A DNA stretch of 49,661 nt from Chara braunii (Eukaryota > Streptophyta > Charophyceae > Charales > Characeae): assembly GCA_003427395.1 (NCBI GenBank), contig BFEA01000216.1, positions 2,037,702-2,087,362 on the forward strand, given 5' to 3'. Shown in pieces: positions 20,480 to 31,802 of this stretch. Each line of letters opens with the position of its first letter. Position 1 is the first letter of the stretch. The notes below the pieces were generated by a model, which searched no databases, had not been told where the DNA came from, and worked only from the letters and a program-made list of their open reading frames with translations. The position numbers and the translations under genes were made by a program.

Positions 20480-21865
20480 GGATGATGGTGGCAGCTAGAA
20501 GACAACGAGGGATCTATCACGTAACGGCGAGGGACAGTGCTGCAAACGCTTGAATGCAGCAAACGACAAAAGCAAGGTAACGTATTCCATCTGTGAAGAC
20601 AGTGCGCAATCACCAGGGCGGGGATCGGTTGAAATATTCGAATTTGCCGACCGTTGGGCGCCCGCTCGGGGCCAAGGGCAGCGACGCAAGACAACCGCTT
20701 TTCGACGTCGAGGAGGCCAGCAGGCCGCGAAAGGGGACCGTTGTTGGACTATTCCATGACGCCGACCGTTGCCGATCGAAGATGTCCGTCCACGGGCGCC
20801 AAGAACAGCAGTGGTGCATGGTCCAGCTATAGCTGCCGCCAAGTTTCGTCGATCCGCCGAGCGAAATGTTTCATTTTTGTGTTGGCTGGCTCCGCATTGA
20901 GTCCTAAAGCCTTTGTGGTCTGGTAGCCCAAAGCGTGCAGGTCGTGATGCGTTCACCACCTCTACCCCCGCCGGCCTAAATTCCTCTTTCCAGGCCTCAT
21001 GGACTGGGTTCTTAGGGGGGGGGCGACTAGCAGGCGCAGGAGGGTTCGGTCCAAAAATTTTCAAGCGCGAACTTTGGCGATTTTTCGCGCAAAAAAAAAT
21101 GGACGAAAAAATATAGAAAATTGAGATCCAGTAGATTAGGTTATGATCATTCCAGGAAAAATATCAAAAAAATGAAAGGAAAAAAAAAACATTTGAACCG
21201 GGAAATAAATGCCTCGCCGTTTTGTGACATTTTCCATTTTTGTCACTCTACCACGTGCGGTAGTGTGTGGACCACAACTCCGTTAGTAATCATCAATCCG
21301 TATAGAAAGACGGGCCAGCCCGAAATAGAACAACAGGACAGATAGAGCGAAGCATAAAAATTACTAGAAAGATGCATAGATGAGGAGACAAAATATTGAT
21401 GAAGAGGAGGATAATAGGCAAATAAAAAAAATCCGGGGCGCGACTTAATACCAAAGATAATATCAATAAGCCCATCGGCAGGGACCCGACTAGTCGTCAT
21501 CATCATCCTTATTACCACTATCTTTAGGGTGCTGTCCTTCGTCATCAACAACATCCAAGCGTACGATATTTTGGCGAGGGGGATGGGGAGAGCCCAGCTT
21601 TGCAGGGGTTTCATTAGGCGGGTGGTGAAATCTTGGAGGGGGCATGGGCAAATTGTGAGGAATACTCTTTTCTGGGGCTGGGCATCAAATCCCAGCGGGG
21701 GCAGATTAGGGTTAAGGGATAGATAGGGGAATGGAGAGAATGGAGAAAGGAAGGGAGAGTAGGGATTTTTTCTAAATCATCTCATCATCCAAATCATCAT
21801 CGTCATCATCATCATCCATGTTATATCATGCTTTCTGGTGGGCTATAATTCTCGGCTGTTTCTGG
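20480..21865. other. Stretch without a supported gene
   Basis: A word shared with about 11440 (GCCTTTG(C/T)GGTC(C/T)GGTAGCCC) occurs at about 20910-20932 in the same orientation. The rest is A-rich or unique sequence with TCATCATC-type simple repeats at about 21776-21822. Open frames are short and unrecognised. Confidence 0.5.
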
Positions 21866-22254
21866 CCTCCTTCCTTAATCGTGATATAGGATTTTNGAGA
21901 TGGTTGAATCTGGACCGATATCCACAGAGTTGCTTTGTCTTTACCCCTGGTTTGGCGATGCCAAAACGACGCTGGCCGGAGCTGGGGCGTTGCTCTGTAA
22001 CCTGCAATTAGCAGGAGCGTGAGGCCTTGTAGAGAGATCTGGGGATTTGCCGAGGGAGGAAGGCAATCCTGTGGCGAACCAGGGGGGTTGCCTGAACATC
22101 CTATGGGGCCAGGGATGGTCTAGGTGGCGAGAACAGGTCAGCTATGGTAGACATTGGTTAGGAGGGTATTGTCTCTAAGATGTAATGTCTGGGTATAGGG
22201 AGGGCTAGGGGGGTTCGACGATTAGGAGGCCAGAAGCGTTGTTATAACATAATA
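21866..22254 (+). repeat. Target-repeat copy A, uninterrupted
   Basis: This copy reads without a break through GACGCTGGCCGG, AGCTGGGGCGTTGC, GTGAGGCCTTGTAGAGAGAT and AGGGAGGGCTAGG to GATTAGGAGGCCAGAA. Copy B of the same repeat begins at about 22380 but is split at CTGGCCGG by the giant retrotransposon and resumes at 47431. Copy A is therefore a local picture of the empty insertion site. It contains one N at 21896. Confidence 0.85.
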
Positions 22255-22255
22255 T

Positions 22256-22299
<44 letters not shown>
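22255..22299 (+). repeat. (ATC)n microsatellite
   Basis: About 14 ATC/CAT units lie between the two target-repeat copies. Confidence 0.95.
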
Positions 22300-22379
22300 C
22301 ATTATTTAGTATCATTTTATGATTAATGATATATTAAGTTTTTTTGGTGTTCTGAAATTTTGGCATCATCTGGCATTCT

Positions 22380-22488
22380 TCCACATTCGGAATATAGGAC
22401 TTTAGAGATGATTGAACCTAGACTGATTCATACTGAGTTGTTCTTTGTTGTGCCCTTGGTTTGTCAATGCCAGAACGACGCTGGCCGG
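22380..22488 (+). repeat. Target-repeat copy B, left part, ending in target duplication
   Basis: Aligns with copy A from GGAATATAGGA to GACGCTGGCCGG. The last four bases, CCGG (22485-22488), are repeated at 47431-47434 beyond the retrotransposon and form the target-site duplication. Confidence 0.85.
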
Positions 22489-22560
22489 TGTCGTGCGCAT
22501 CGGTCCGGCACCGCATCAGGGCAGCGCGGGACCCTTCCGGCCGCGTCACGCAGGAGTTGG

Positions 22561-22567
22561 TTTTATA
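22561..22567 (-). promoter_or_regulatory. Candidate TATA box near the LTR 3' end
   Basis: The minus strand reads TATAAAA here and at the matching place in the other LTR (40439-40445), conserved inside a block identical over about 40 bases. It lies about 72 bases from the LTR end. If used, the transcript would start only some 40 bases before the LTR edge, leaving a very short R-U5. Other minus-strand candidates (TATAAA at 24994-24999 and 42415-42420) exist, so this is tentative. Confidence 0.3.
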
Positions 22568-23100
22568 TCCTTCGTCGCGAATATACATGGAGCTTCCGCA
22601 AGCCGCGCCGACCGAGTGCGCCAGCCATACCTCTCGCGAGCCCCTACGACAGGATAGGGCCTATGCGAGGCACGACTTACCTCCACGTTACGGGAGCTGT
22701 CACCTCCCTTCGGTGGGCGTATCCCCGCCGAGCTACCAGTCCACAATACGGAGCTAATCAGTTGCAATCGCAGAGGTGGACCAGCCGAGGGCGTTTCTCG
22801 TTCGCTGTAGCATAGGGGGTACGCGCGGTAATACGCCTCTATCGGACCCGCACGCGAACCGCCATCTTAGGGGCTGAAGTCCCAAGCGCGGCCTGTCGTC
22901 GTTCGACTAGGACGTATCCCACACACCATGCGCACACCACTTTACGAACACAAAAAAAAGAGAAAGAAAAAAAAATAAGACACACACACACACACGAAAC
23001 AACACAACACAAACAACGCGACAACGCTCCTAGCCCCTCGGTAGCCAACCCATAACTTTCCGGTGCGGAAAAACAGATAAGCGTCGCGCTCGAGACTTAG

Positions 23101-23107
23101 TATAAAA
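23101..23107 (+). promoter_or_regulatory. Candidate antisense TATA boxes in the LTRs
   Basis: On the plus strand, opposite to gag-pol, TATAAAA occurs at 23101 and at 40983. A plant-like TATAAATAGGGG occurs at 26173 and 43595. Both pairs are conserved between the LTRs. Promoter use is inference only. Confidence 0.25.
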
Positions 23108-23588
23108 CCGCGCGGACGCAGGGCTTACTCATATCGACTCGCGATACAGGCGTACGCAAGCAGTCGCAATGATGGCGTACTATGTAGTGCCCATAAGCAA
23201 GCGGTCCCTCGTGGATCCGAGTACCGCTTATGACACTCAAGTGTCAGACTCGAAGTGTCGTGAGGGCCTAATCCTTCACGACATTGCACGACTGAAGGAA
23301 TAGCCGTGCAGCCGCCGCGAGACCTCCGGCCTTTGGTTTGAGAGTCTCGGTAGGCAAGGCAAATAGGCTCCACACGAGGGAAAATCCCTCCTCTGCAGAG
23401 CCTAGGGCTTGGGATGTTCTGGACAAGGACCTCGAATCCCGGCCCAGAACCAACGTCCGACTAAAAAATTCTCAAGAAGCAGGGCAAAATAAACGGAGGA
23501 GTCCCCCCCTGGGCCTCTCAGTCTTACCCTCTGAAGTATGCTCTTTGTACGGAGCCCATTAGTCCATGCAGACATTCACCCTACGTAC

Positions 23589-24049
23589 ACCCATGTATGT
23601 ATATATATATAAAGGGCAAAGTATGTGACGATCACTTCTCACAGTCTCATTGGGGTCCCTCACAACCATACGTATATATGTGATCGCAGGCAACCAAATC
23701 GAAAATCTGATTCATAGCACATACCTGCAAACCACGCACTACACGGAGTCAACCCCAACCATCTTCAACACTCACACCCCTTCCTTTAGCCATGCAAGCC
23801 CCAACCTCCTGTTCAACCAACCTTAATTAAATACTCAGTACCTTTGTCAAATGGCCATTCAATAAAAGTCCGGGTGAAACCAGAACGAAACAATGAAATC
23901 ACCAGGGCTAAAACCTTTTAGGTTGAGTGTGGAGGGTGAGCTGGAATTGAGTCGTAAACCGACGAATCGGCAACCGACCTGTTATCAGCGATATCAGATA
24001 ATGATCCTCAAGGGATCAAGCTGAATCTAGTCCTGACCTTGAATCAGAC
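23589..24049. repeat. 461-bp segment present only in the 3' LTR
   Basis: The 5' LTR joins CTACGTAC (41463-41470) directly to AACCCAAAGG (41471-41480). In the 3' LTR those words are separated by this segment, which starts with a TATATATA-rich stretch. Two bases (AC) precede both junctions, as expected for a microhomology deletion in the 5' LTR. No transposon-like ends are seen. Confidence 0.75.
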
Positions 24050-24189
24050 AACCCAAAGGACCTGTAACACAAGATAGGTCAAATGCCCAGGCTAAATCAT
24101 TTGCATATGGGGGATAAACCTCTATAGCACACCTCCATATAACACTCTCTAGCGCCACCTGTCGAAAATAATCAAACTCCTCTGAAAAC

Positions 24190-24740
24190 AGGAAAATTTC
24201 GGCAGCGCTTCCCGTAGGAAGAGTGCCCTCTCAGAATTTATGTAAGCCCAAATATGAAATCAGAAATAACCCTTGACTCTCCAAAGTCCAATTTTGTCTA
24301 ACTCCCTGAATAAGCAAAATTTTGGGCAGCACTTCCTTTAAAAAAAAAAGGCTTCCCATAATTTTACCAAGCCATATATAAAATCTAGACAAGTTGAACT
24401 TTGAGAAGCCATAAATTTGACTAACTCCCCGAATGAGTAAAAATTTGGGCAGCACGCCCTTTAGAAAAGGAGGCTTTCCAGATTTTTACTAAGCTAGATA
24501 TAATGAAAAGACAAGTCAAACTTTGACAAGCTAAACTTTTGACTAACTCTCTGAATTAGCAAAAATTTTGGCAGCACTCCTTTTAGAAAGGGAGGCTTCC
24601 CATATTTTTACTAAGTCAGAAAGACAAGTCAAGTTTGGACAAGGCAAGATTTGACAAATTCTTTGGATTTGTAGAAATTTCGGCAGCGCTTCCCGTACAG
24701 AAAGTGACCTGCCAAGATTTATACAAAGCCAAGTATAAGA
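24190..24740 (-). repeat. Tandem repeat array, five units of about 122 bp (3' LTR)
   Basis: The marker GGCAGC starts units at 24201, 24325, 24448, 24570 and 24682 (spacings 124, 123, 122, 112). Each unit contains AAATTT(T/C)GGCAGC, then a short pyrimidine arm and purine arm able to pair (for example CTTCC with GGAAG in the first unit), then AT-rich sequence ending CTAACTC. The matching array in the other LTR is at about 41620-42145. Arrays of this kind often sit in U3. Confidence 0.8.
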
Positions 24741-25028
24741 AAATATCCAAAAAAAATGCGAGAATTGACCCAAGTAAAAAAAATTTTGCTAAAAAAATGC
24801 AGGAATTGAAACTAACTCCTATGGCTCTAGCACGTGGCGAGCGACTAAAGCAACTACCTATCAAAACTGAAACTCAGACTAAGTAGTAGTCTCACTCAGT
24901 CACATGCAGGTCAAACTACAAGGGTAAGTACTCTCACCATCCCAAAGTCAACATGAACAAACAATAGTTCATGATCTCTCAATGATTTAACTCTTTATAC
25001 CCGGCTTACATAATGCATAGGTCATGCC

Positions 25029-25955
25029 ACCCTGAACTTACAGAACAACTCAACTTATCCAGGCCTAGAGTCAGAATACCTAAACTTATAGGGCGTTCTG
25101 ACTTGGCCAAATATACATAAACAGATGACACAACTACTTTTCTTTTCTTTGGGCACATGACCAGACCACTCTAGTCGCCCTGGACTGTTTAAAGTATCCA
25201 AGTTATATACTTATCTTTACCTTTGTCTTCTAAGGTTGCATATGACTGAACTAACTTAAGTTCATCCTGCCCCAGTTTACCATCAATTATATTCTTAGTT
25301 ATACTTTCTTCAAGTTGTGATACGGCTATAGTCAGACCACCTAAGCTTATAGAACAGTCTGATTAGCTCGTTCTTAGATAGAGTAGTAATAAAGTATAAC
25401 CAAATTATAACCATTGGGTTCCAGCATGTGCGAGGCTTTGAGCCAGACCCCCTGAACTTACAGAAGGGTCTTAACTCTCTGCTAGATTCGTTTCTAACCG
25501 AGCCATTATGTGTGTGGCATCGAGTCAGACCCCCTGAACTTACAGAAGGGTTTGCCTCTTTGCCAAGATTATTTTTTCTGAATAAAGAGCAAGAAGAGAC
25601 TGAGTCACCCGAACTTACAGAACAGCTCGGTCTCCTCGTTCAGAAAACAAAGAAACAAGTAAAATCCCAATGAAAACAAAACAACCCAAGGCACCAAAAC
25701 TTATTGAGCGCCCTGAGTCCCTGAAGATCAAGCACAATCAAACCCCTCACAAGTCAGAGCAGTCAGGCCACCTGAAATTACAGAACAGCCAGACCCTCCA
25801 TACAAACCATAGCACTGGGTCTCCCCAAACTTATGGGGACATCCCAGCCTCTAGAGTAATCAGACCCCCTAAACTTATAGAAGGGTCTGACTTCTCTATG
25901 CAAACACAAAATTAAACAAAGGTTTGGGGTTCCCCAAACTTATGGGGACTCCCCA
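25029..25955 (-). repeat. Stem-loop repeat array with constant loop (3' LTR)
   Basis: About ten copies of the core CC(T/C)(A/G)AACTTA(T/C)AG, or AAACTTAT in the last type, are each flanked by complementary arms. The arm pairs include CAGAA/TTCTG (25072-25100), CAGAC/GTCTG (25333-25361), AGACCC/GGGTCT (25445-25471), GAGACTGAG/CTCGGTCTC (25596-25634), CTGGG/CCCAG plus TCCCC/GGGGA (25815-25847), TCAGACCC/GGGTCTGA (25860-25890) and TGGGG/CCCCA plus TCCCC/GGGGA (25925-25955). Arm sequence changes from copy to copy while pairing is kept. Spacers are unrelated. In the element's sense strand the first loop type reads CTRTAAGTTYAGG. Confidence 0.75.
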
Positions 25956-28493
25956 GCCTTAATGAACCGGTCAAACATCATGCAAATTATCCAATTATCC
26001 TGCCTTTCCCAGATGAAGTTCCTTCTCTCAATCTGAATTCACACTATCAACAAAGATAGAAACTGAAACTCCACAACATTCCTTTATTTAGTGTTATTCA
26101 GTGTCCTGAAGGTCAAACCAAAAATAGAATAAGGCTGCACGTCATATAATCAGTCAGGGATGCAACAGGTAATATAAATAGGGGTTATAATCAAGGTTTA
26201 TAGAGGGAAACACAAGGATTACCTGTCAATTCCCTGCCTCCAGAGCCTCGCCTAGGCTCCGGCAGAGCTCCCGCAATCGGTGGGTGGACTCCCCACAGAG
26301 TCTTGATGCGGTCCTACGGGTTGCAATCCCGCCTGCCGCCTTCCCCTCAGAACAAGACCAGACTTAGAGTAAGAAGGATAGGAAGAGATGGTTTTGAGAC
26401 TCTCAGATACAAGAGGGGTGCTCTCAAACTCACTGGAGAGGGCCTTGATATCTCGAGTTGCCTGAGGGCCCCGCAATGGCGATCAGAAAGTATCAGCTTG
26501 ACCAAAATTGCAGCTAGACTGCCGAAATGGATCCCTCACGACTCCCCAAATCAGAACAGCTCAAGAATAAACACTCAAAGGAGGTCCGGGATGTACCGCA
26601 GACCAGCGCTACGATGTTGTGCATACTGCAATCGCCCTTGCGGCCTGGCCCGACGTGCTCAACAGCAAAGTGCTGCTTAGTCTCCCGTAGCAATCTGCAG
26701 TACGCCCAACAGTTATTGTAGTAGATATACAGGCTAGGACAATTCACAGTTCGCATAGTCAGCGGAGTGGCACTGGGTATCGTCGCAACCAGGAAGCACA
26801 ACAACAACTTATCACAGCAACTGTAGCGGTCCACAGCGGCCCGCAATCCACTGTAGCCTGTGCACGTAGTACAGTCTCGAATAGCAGCGACCTGTGCAGA
26901 GTCCACAACACCAGCCGTTGTCAGCAATCAACTGCAGGCAGTAGTACCAACCCCGCCCGCAGTTCGCAGCCGCAGTTGGGGCACGATCCACAACAACTTG
27001 TAAACTGTGCCCAGCCAAACGGTAACACCATGTGTACACGGCGGCGGTGACAAACGGCCTTCAGCGACCCCAACAGGGCCTGTACTCTTACCACCGGACT
27101 CACACTACTATGCACAACAGAACAACCGTAGCAACAGCAAACTAGCTGGTCACGGTCTCACCTATGCCCATGGTAACCCCATTGTAAATCTGGAATCAAT
27201 GCTAGCGACCGAGATTTATGCCAATGCTGAGTACACAGGCTACCATCATGCGCAGGTGGCTCAGAACCAGGGGAGTTGCATCCTCACTACGACTCTTCGT
27301 GGTGACCCAGTCCTATTGTCCACAGCAAAAAAGGCACAGGCAGGTAAGTCCTTCTTTATCCCTCTCCCGTGCTAACTCGTGCACTCCGTTTCCTAACTCG
27401 CTACCGGCCTCAGACATGCAGGGACGTGAGCAAAACTCCCCCCCTGTCAGGTACGTGTCTCGCTCCCCTCTCTCACAGGCACTGCAGGTACGTACTCCAC
27501 ATCTCCCCCTTCCCTTATCCCTCCGAGTGCATCTGGCCATCCGTCTTGGTCAGATCCTTGCCACCTCTTACGCGCAATCCCCTTTTTTTTCTCACTTCAC
27601 TCCATCCTTCCCTCGCCACTAACCGTTCCTAAGGTTCGATCGTGCCGCCTGATTCCTTATCTCTTCAGGTGTACATATACAAAAAAAAAAAAAAAGATGA
27701 ATCTTCCCCGAAATATGGGAAGATTCCCGCCACCTTAAAATGGCCTATCACTCGGGCGCAGTCCCTACCTGCAGCAACTCAAAAATCTACTCACTAACAT
27801 CGCAAACTAACACCACAATCTGCCTCGCCCCATCTAAGAATCCCAGAATCGTCTCTTGCCCTGCCTGTTTCCATCCCGGAACGGCCGGGCTATCGTTCTC
27901 GTCCTCGTCTCCCTCGTCACCTCCCGCGCAGGTCTTTCCTTTTCTAACGCTAATTCTACTCACTTGCTTCAAAAACTGACACCGTTATCATGCTCGGCCG
28001 GCCTTAGAACCCCCGAAACGGTCCCTCCCTTGCTCGATTCCGTTCCGGACCGAGCGAGATACTTGCTTTCCCCCTTTTCCCTTCACCACTCCCGCCATAG
28101 CTCCACGCACCGTCGTTTTCCCTCCAACCCCGTGTTACTCGATTCCGCCAGGAATCGAGCCATCTCTTAATTTTTCACCCTTCGTCTCTCTCCTCCCTCA
28201 CTTCAGATACACCCGGCGCGCCCCCACGTCTGGGTTCATCAACACTTCTCTGCAACGTTCACTACGTCCCCGTCAGTCGTCCTTATCTGGTCTTCTTTCC
28301 CGCACGTACCCGGCGCAGGATAGCGCCCTGATACCTTCTTCCTCCTCTCACTCCTATCGCCTTTCCTTCCCGTTCGCTATCCTCCCTGCTGCCATCTCCC
28401 TTGGGAATGAAACCGGCGCAACAAGTCGTTCGGATTCATTCCGGGCTCATCCCTTTCTCTTTCTTCTCTGCAGCGCCCGCATTCGCACCGACA

Positions 28494-30540
28494 ACTTACC
28501 GGACCATATTAAGCGACGTCCCCGTCGCTTCGTAGGATAAAAAAACTATCAATTCAATCACAATCCCAAAGTGCTGACGAGCAGGGTACCAATCCGATTA
28601 ACCGACAGACCCAGGGTTGAGGCCTCCAATAATCCATGCCAAACACAACTTTATGCTGCCAGGATTCTAACATGGGTCTCCGTCGCCCTTACACTAGGAC
28701 GTCGGGATACTCCTCACTGTACTACAGCATAAGCTCCATTGGATCTCTCACCGTCCCCTTCCCTGTGCCCTAGACAACCGCCGGCTTCTCGTTGTGTGCC
28801 CCTAACCTTTTCCCTTAAAACCAAGTCGTGACTAGGGGCGCGGGCCCTAACCGAGACCTTCGAAGGCATTCTCTCGCCTTCCTCAAAAAAATCTTCACAT
28901 TAGCACACGTTGTCGTACCACATAGACTCTCACATAAGCTCTCTTGCAGTCTAGTACAGGAAGACCAGGTCTCAATCTTGGTCCACCATAGTCTGGATGA
29001 TCATTCCAGATCTACGGCTCACCGCATTGTTATTTCAGCGGTAGTGTCTTCGCGGGTTGCGCCACGATAGGCTGCTCCTTATAAGCATTCAATCAGGACT
29101 TCCTCAAAAAGACTCATATGACTCGACTCTTATCTCACGCCTCTCCGCAGGGGTAAAGCCCTCCTAGGCGTTCACGCCCCTTTAAGTCTTTACTCCCTTG
29201 GCAAGTCGCAGGCCCTCTGCTCAGGTTGTGCCAAACAGCGGCCAACACTAAGGGTTGTTCCTTAGTGATGCTAGTTATACCCCTAGCTGAGTCTCTTATA
29301 AATGTCCAAGATTAACACAAGCGACCGGACGTTGTGTCGCAACAATACAAGCCTACTGCGGGACTACGCATAGGCCTGTCGCACATAAATGTATTTACCA
29401 GTCCCTCTGTGGGACAACACAGAGGAAACACGGCAACCTCTCCACAATTTCAAAATAAAATCACCGCCTGGCTCACAAGGCCGTGGCCTCCCACCTTGAT
29501 CAGAGCAAGAAAGTCACACATCTTGATGACATCTCTTAAAACACACAATTTGCGACATCCAAGAATTCCACCAATAGTCAAGCAAAAACTTGGTCCCTCT
29601 CGTCAGTCTTTTATTAATCAAAGTCAACCATCCATTTATCAATCTATTTAACCACCTTACTTATAGAGGAGGTCTTACTTTTAATAGGTCTCTCAGTCAT
29701 CCTTCTCTCACTAGGATGAACTCTCTCGCGACCTTTTCTTTAACGCATCTTCCCTCTCTGAAGGTGCGTTTTCCAAATCGATAATGAACAACCTTTTCAT
29801 TCACAGGTGCCTCACTCATTATATGATCCATATAAAAAGATCAACTTTTGGGTCTTCTGCATAGCTCAATCAATAGAACACTCATCATTTGAATATTCAG
29901 GATCCCCACATTCTTTCACAAAACAGACTGCGCTTCCTTGCCTTATATTCGACTCTCTCATCCGCCCAAGGGCGGGTCGCACGAGTATACCGGCGAGTAG
30001 ACAGTTCACATTCATCCAGATTCACAAAGTACAAGATACATCAAGCATTTTCTCGCGCATATTTCACACGAAGCCATCATCCATCAAGCCAGGACCACAC
30101 AAGTGAGTGTGAGAGTGATCGTCATATACAACAAATAGTCCCCAAAAAAAAAGTCTCGATATAATATACATTCAAGGATAAAATATCCCACATGAAATGC
30201 CTCCAACATACACTCAGGGGCAGAACGCCCCAGACACAAATTCCCCAAATCGTAACCCACTCAACTCACTCAAAACCACACTCACACTGCTGTCGTCCTC
30301 AAAGTACAAGTTGGGTCTGTCTCCCGGAGATCAGGGCGTAGGCCACCTAAGTATGTACAGGCCTCCTCTACCATGTCTCGGTCCTCAAGATGACAGACTC
30401 AACAAAAACCCGACCCATACTGCCTAGGAACAACAAACAACACCTAGGTCTACAGAATGTCATCCAATCCTAACTCTAGTCCTACACGCAACATGTCAAC
30501 TATATAGGTAACTCAGTCCTGATCGTTCATCTCCTCCTGG
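28494..30540 (-). other. Noncoding internal region between gag2 and 3' LTR
   Basis: Nothing resembling a conserved protein is seen on either strand. The sequence beside the LTR (from 28494) lacks a clear polypurine tract on the minus strand. This may reflect decay or rearrangement. Confidence 0.5.
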
Positions 30541-31432
30541 TTTTGCCTCTATAGCTGAGCCCTACCCCCATCTGCAGATCTCTCTACTCCCTTGCCCTGT
30601 CTATCATACATCCTGCCTCCTTCCTCTGTAACCTTCCCTTCAGCCTTGTCCTTTAGGAACTTAGGACATTGCAAGGCTCAATGCCCCTCCTTTGTACAGA
30701 AGAAGCAGGACGTATCGAACCACTTCCTGGACCTCTTCTTTCCTCTTTGAGACCCTGGCAATGATGGCGCTTCGCTGGCCTCCCTGCTCAGCTCATGGCT
30801 CTGAGGGATATCCAAGGGCTCCTCTCGTGTCTCCACCTCCTGGGTACTCGGTCCAGGTCGCTCCTCAATCCCCTCTGGCCCGTACTCAGGTGTGCCCAAC
30901 CTCTGGAGCCTGCCCTCGATGACACCCTCCGCCTCAATTCCCATCTCTCTCTCGAAAGGCTCCTCTATCCTCTGCTCAGGTGAAAACAAACTCGCTTCCT
31001 CCTGCATCGAGTGCACCGCCTCAATGAGCACGTCCATAGATCCCTCTACTGAGCCCTGAGCTGGCTCACTACTGGATGGTGGTAGCCCCTCCTCATCTGC
31101 CAAAGGTATGGCTGGGCCTGCCGCTGCTATAGGTAGCGTTGCGAGCTCAGTAGGGGCTCTGAACTCGAAGGCCTCTCTCTCTGCCTCCCTCAAGGCTCTC
31201 GCCTCCTCTGGCTCCAGGATGACTCTCCCCATAGGTGGCTCCTGGCTAGTCTCTGCTGCAGATGGTTGTCCTGGAAAACCATGTCCTGGCTGCCTCTGCT
31301 CTCCCTGCTGGCTGCTCTCTGGCTTGTCCGTCCCTCCCTGAGATCGCTGCCTCAGGCTCTCAATGATAGCTGCCTGGCTGGCCACCAATGCCCTGAGTTC
31401 CTGGATTTCCACCTCCATAGCCTCCAGGCGTA

Positions 31433-31802
31433 CTCCATGGCCGGCTTCCTTTATCTTCTTTCCTGCCAGATCGCTCTCCAATAGCAAGTGCCGGTCAAAA
31501 GTTGCCTTGGCCAGGAACTTGATTTTGCGATCCAACCTTTCTTCCGCCTTCCTTGCCACCCCAAATCCGGCTCTGACTGGCGAAGGAAGCTCCTTTCCCT
31601 GTCTCTTATACACATCTAGATGTGTATAAGAGACAGCTCCATGGCCGGCTTCCTTTATCTTCTTTCCTGCCAGATCGCTCTCCAATAGCAAGTGCCGGTC
31701 AAAAGTTGCCTTGGCCAGGAACTTGATTTTGCGATCCAACCTTTCTTCCGCCTTCCTTGCCACCCCAAATCCGGCTCTGACTGGCGAAGGAAGCTCCTTT
31801 CC
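31433..31802. repeat. 166-bp direct duplication around an adapter (assembly artefact)
   Basis: Positions 31433-31598 and 31637-31802 are identical by eye and are separated by the 38-base adapter scar. One physical segment has been assembled twice around a mate-pair junction. Confidence 0.93.
31599..31636. other. Tn5 (Nextera) mosaic-end adapter scar, perfect
   Basis: CTGTCTCTTATACACATCT (31599-31617) is followed at once by AGATGTGTATAAGAGACAG (31618-31636). In the gag2 frame it is translated as the tell-tale SYTHLDVYKRQ. It should be removed from any annotation. Confidence 0.98.

Larger units (their letters stand above)
22489..28493 (-). repeat. 3' LTR, 6005 bp
   Basis: Collinear with 40367-47430. 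In the first 255 or so bases I count 13 substitutions between the LTRs, 10 of them transitions, so divergence there is about 5 percent. It has an extra 461 bp at 23589-24049, lacks about 75 bp present at 45564-45638, and lacks the 1.4 kb at 45984-47418 of the other LTR. The 13 bases before its right end (28481-28493) match the extreme end of the 5' LTR and fix the boundary. Confidence 0.88.

Noticed and set aside
11440-20932. GCCTTTG(C/T)GGTC(C/T)GGTAGCCC words at about 11440 and 20910 as terminal repeats of a Harbinger element
   Set aside because: They are in direct, not inverted, orientation and have no adjacent target duplication, so they look like a dispersed repeat.
28450-28470. Pyrimidine run TCCCTTTCTCTTTCTTCTC as the polypurine tract (minus strand) of the retrotransposon
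   Set aside because: The same run is present at the corresponding place in the 5' LTR (about 45953-45972), so it lies inside the LTR. The true LTR edges are 28493 and 47430.
22489-28493. CRISPR-like array, because of regularly repeated words in the LTRs
   Set aside because: Repeats are hairpins with varying arms and irregular spacers in a eukaryotic LTR. There are no constant-length spacers or cas genes.
28590-28720. tRNA-like or tRNA-derived SINE (words resembling a B box such as GTTAGAATCC on the minus strand)
   Set aside because: No cloverleaf can be built and no second copy or A-tail is seen.
28494-29800. Region right of the 3' LTR as a continuation of the LTR, matching 46860-47430
   Set aside because: Only scattered weak similarities were found, whereas the exact 11-base LTR terminus at 28483-28493 fixes the boundary.
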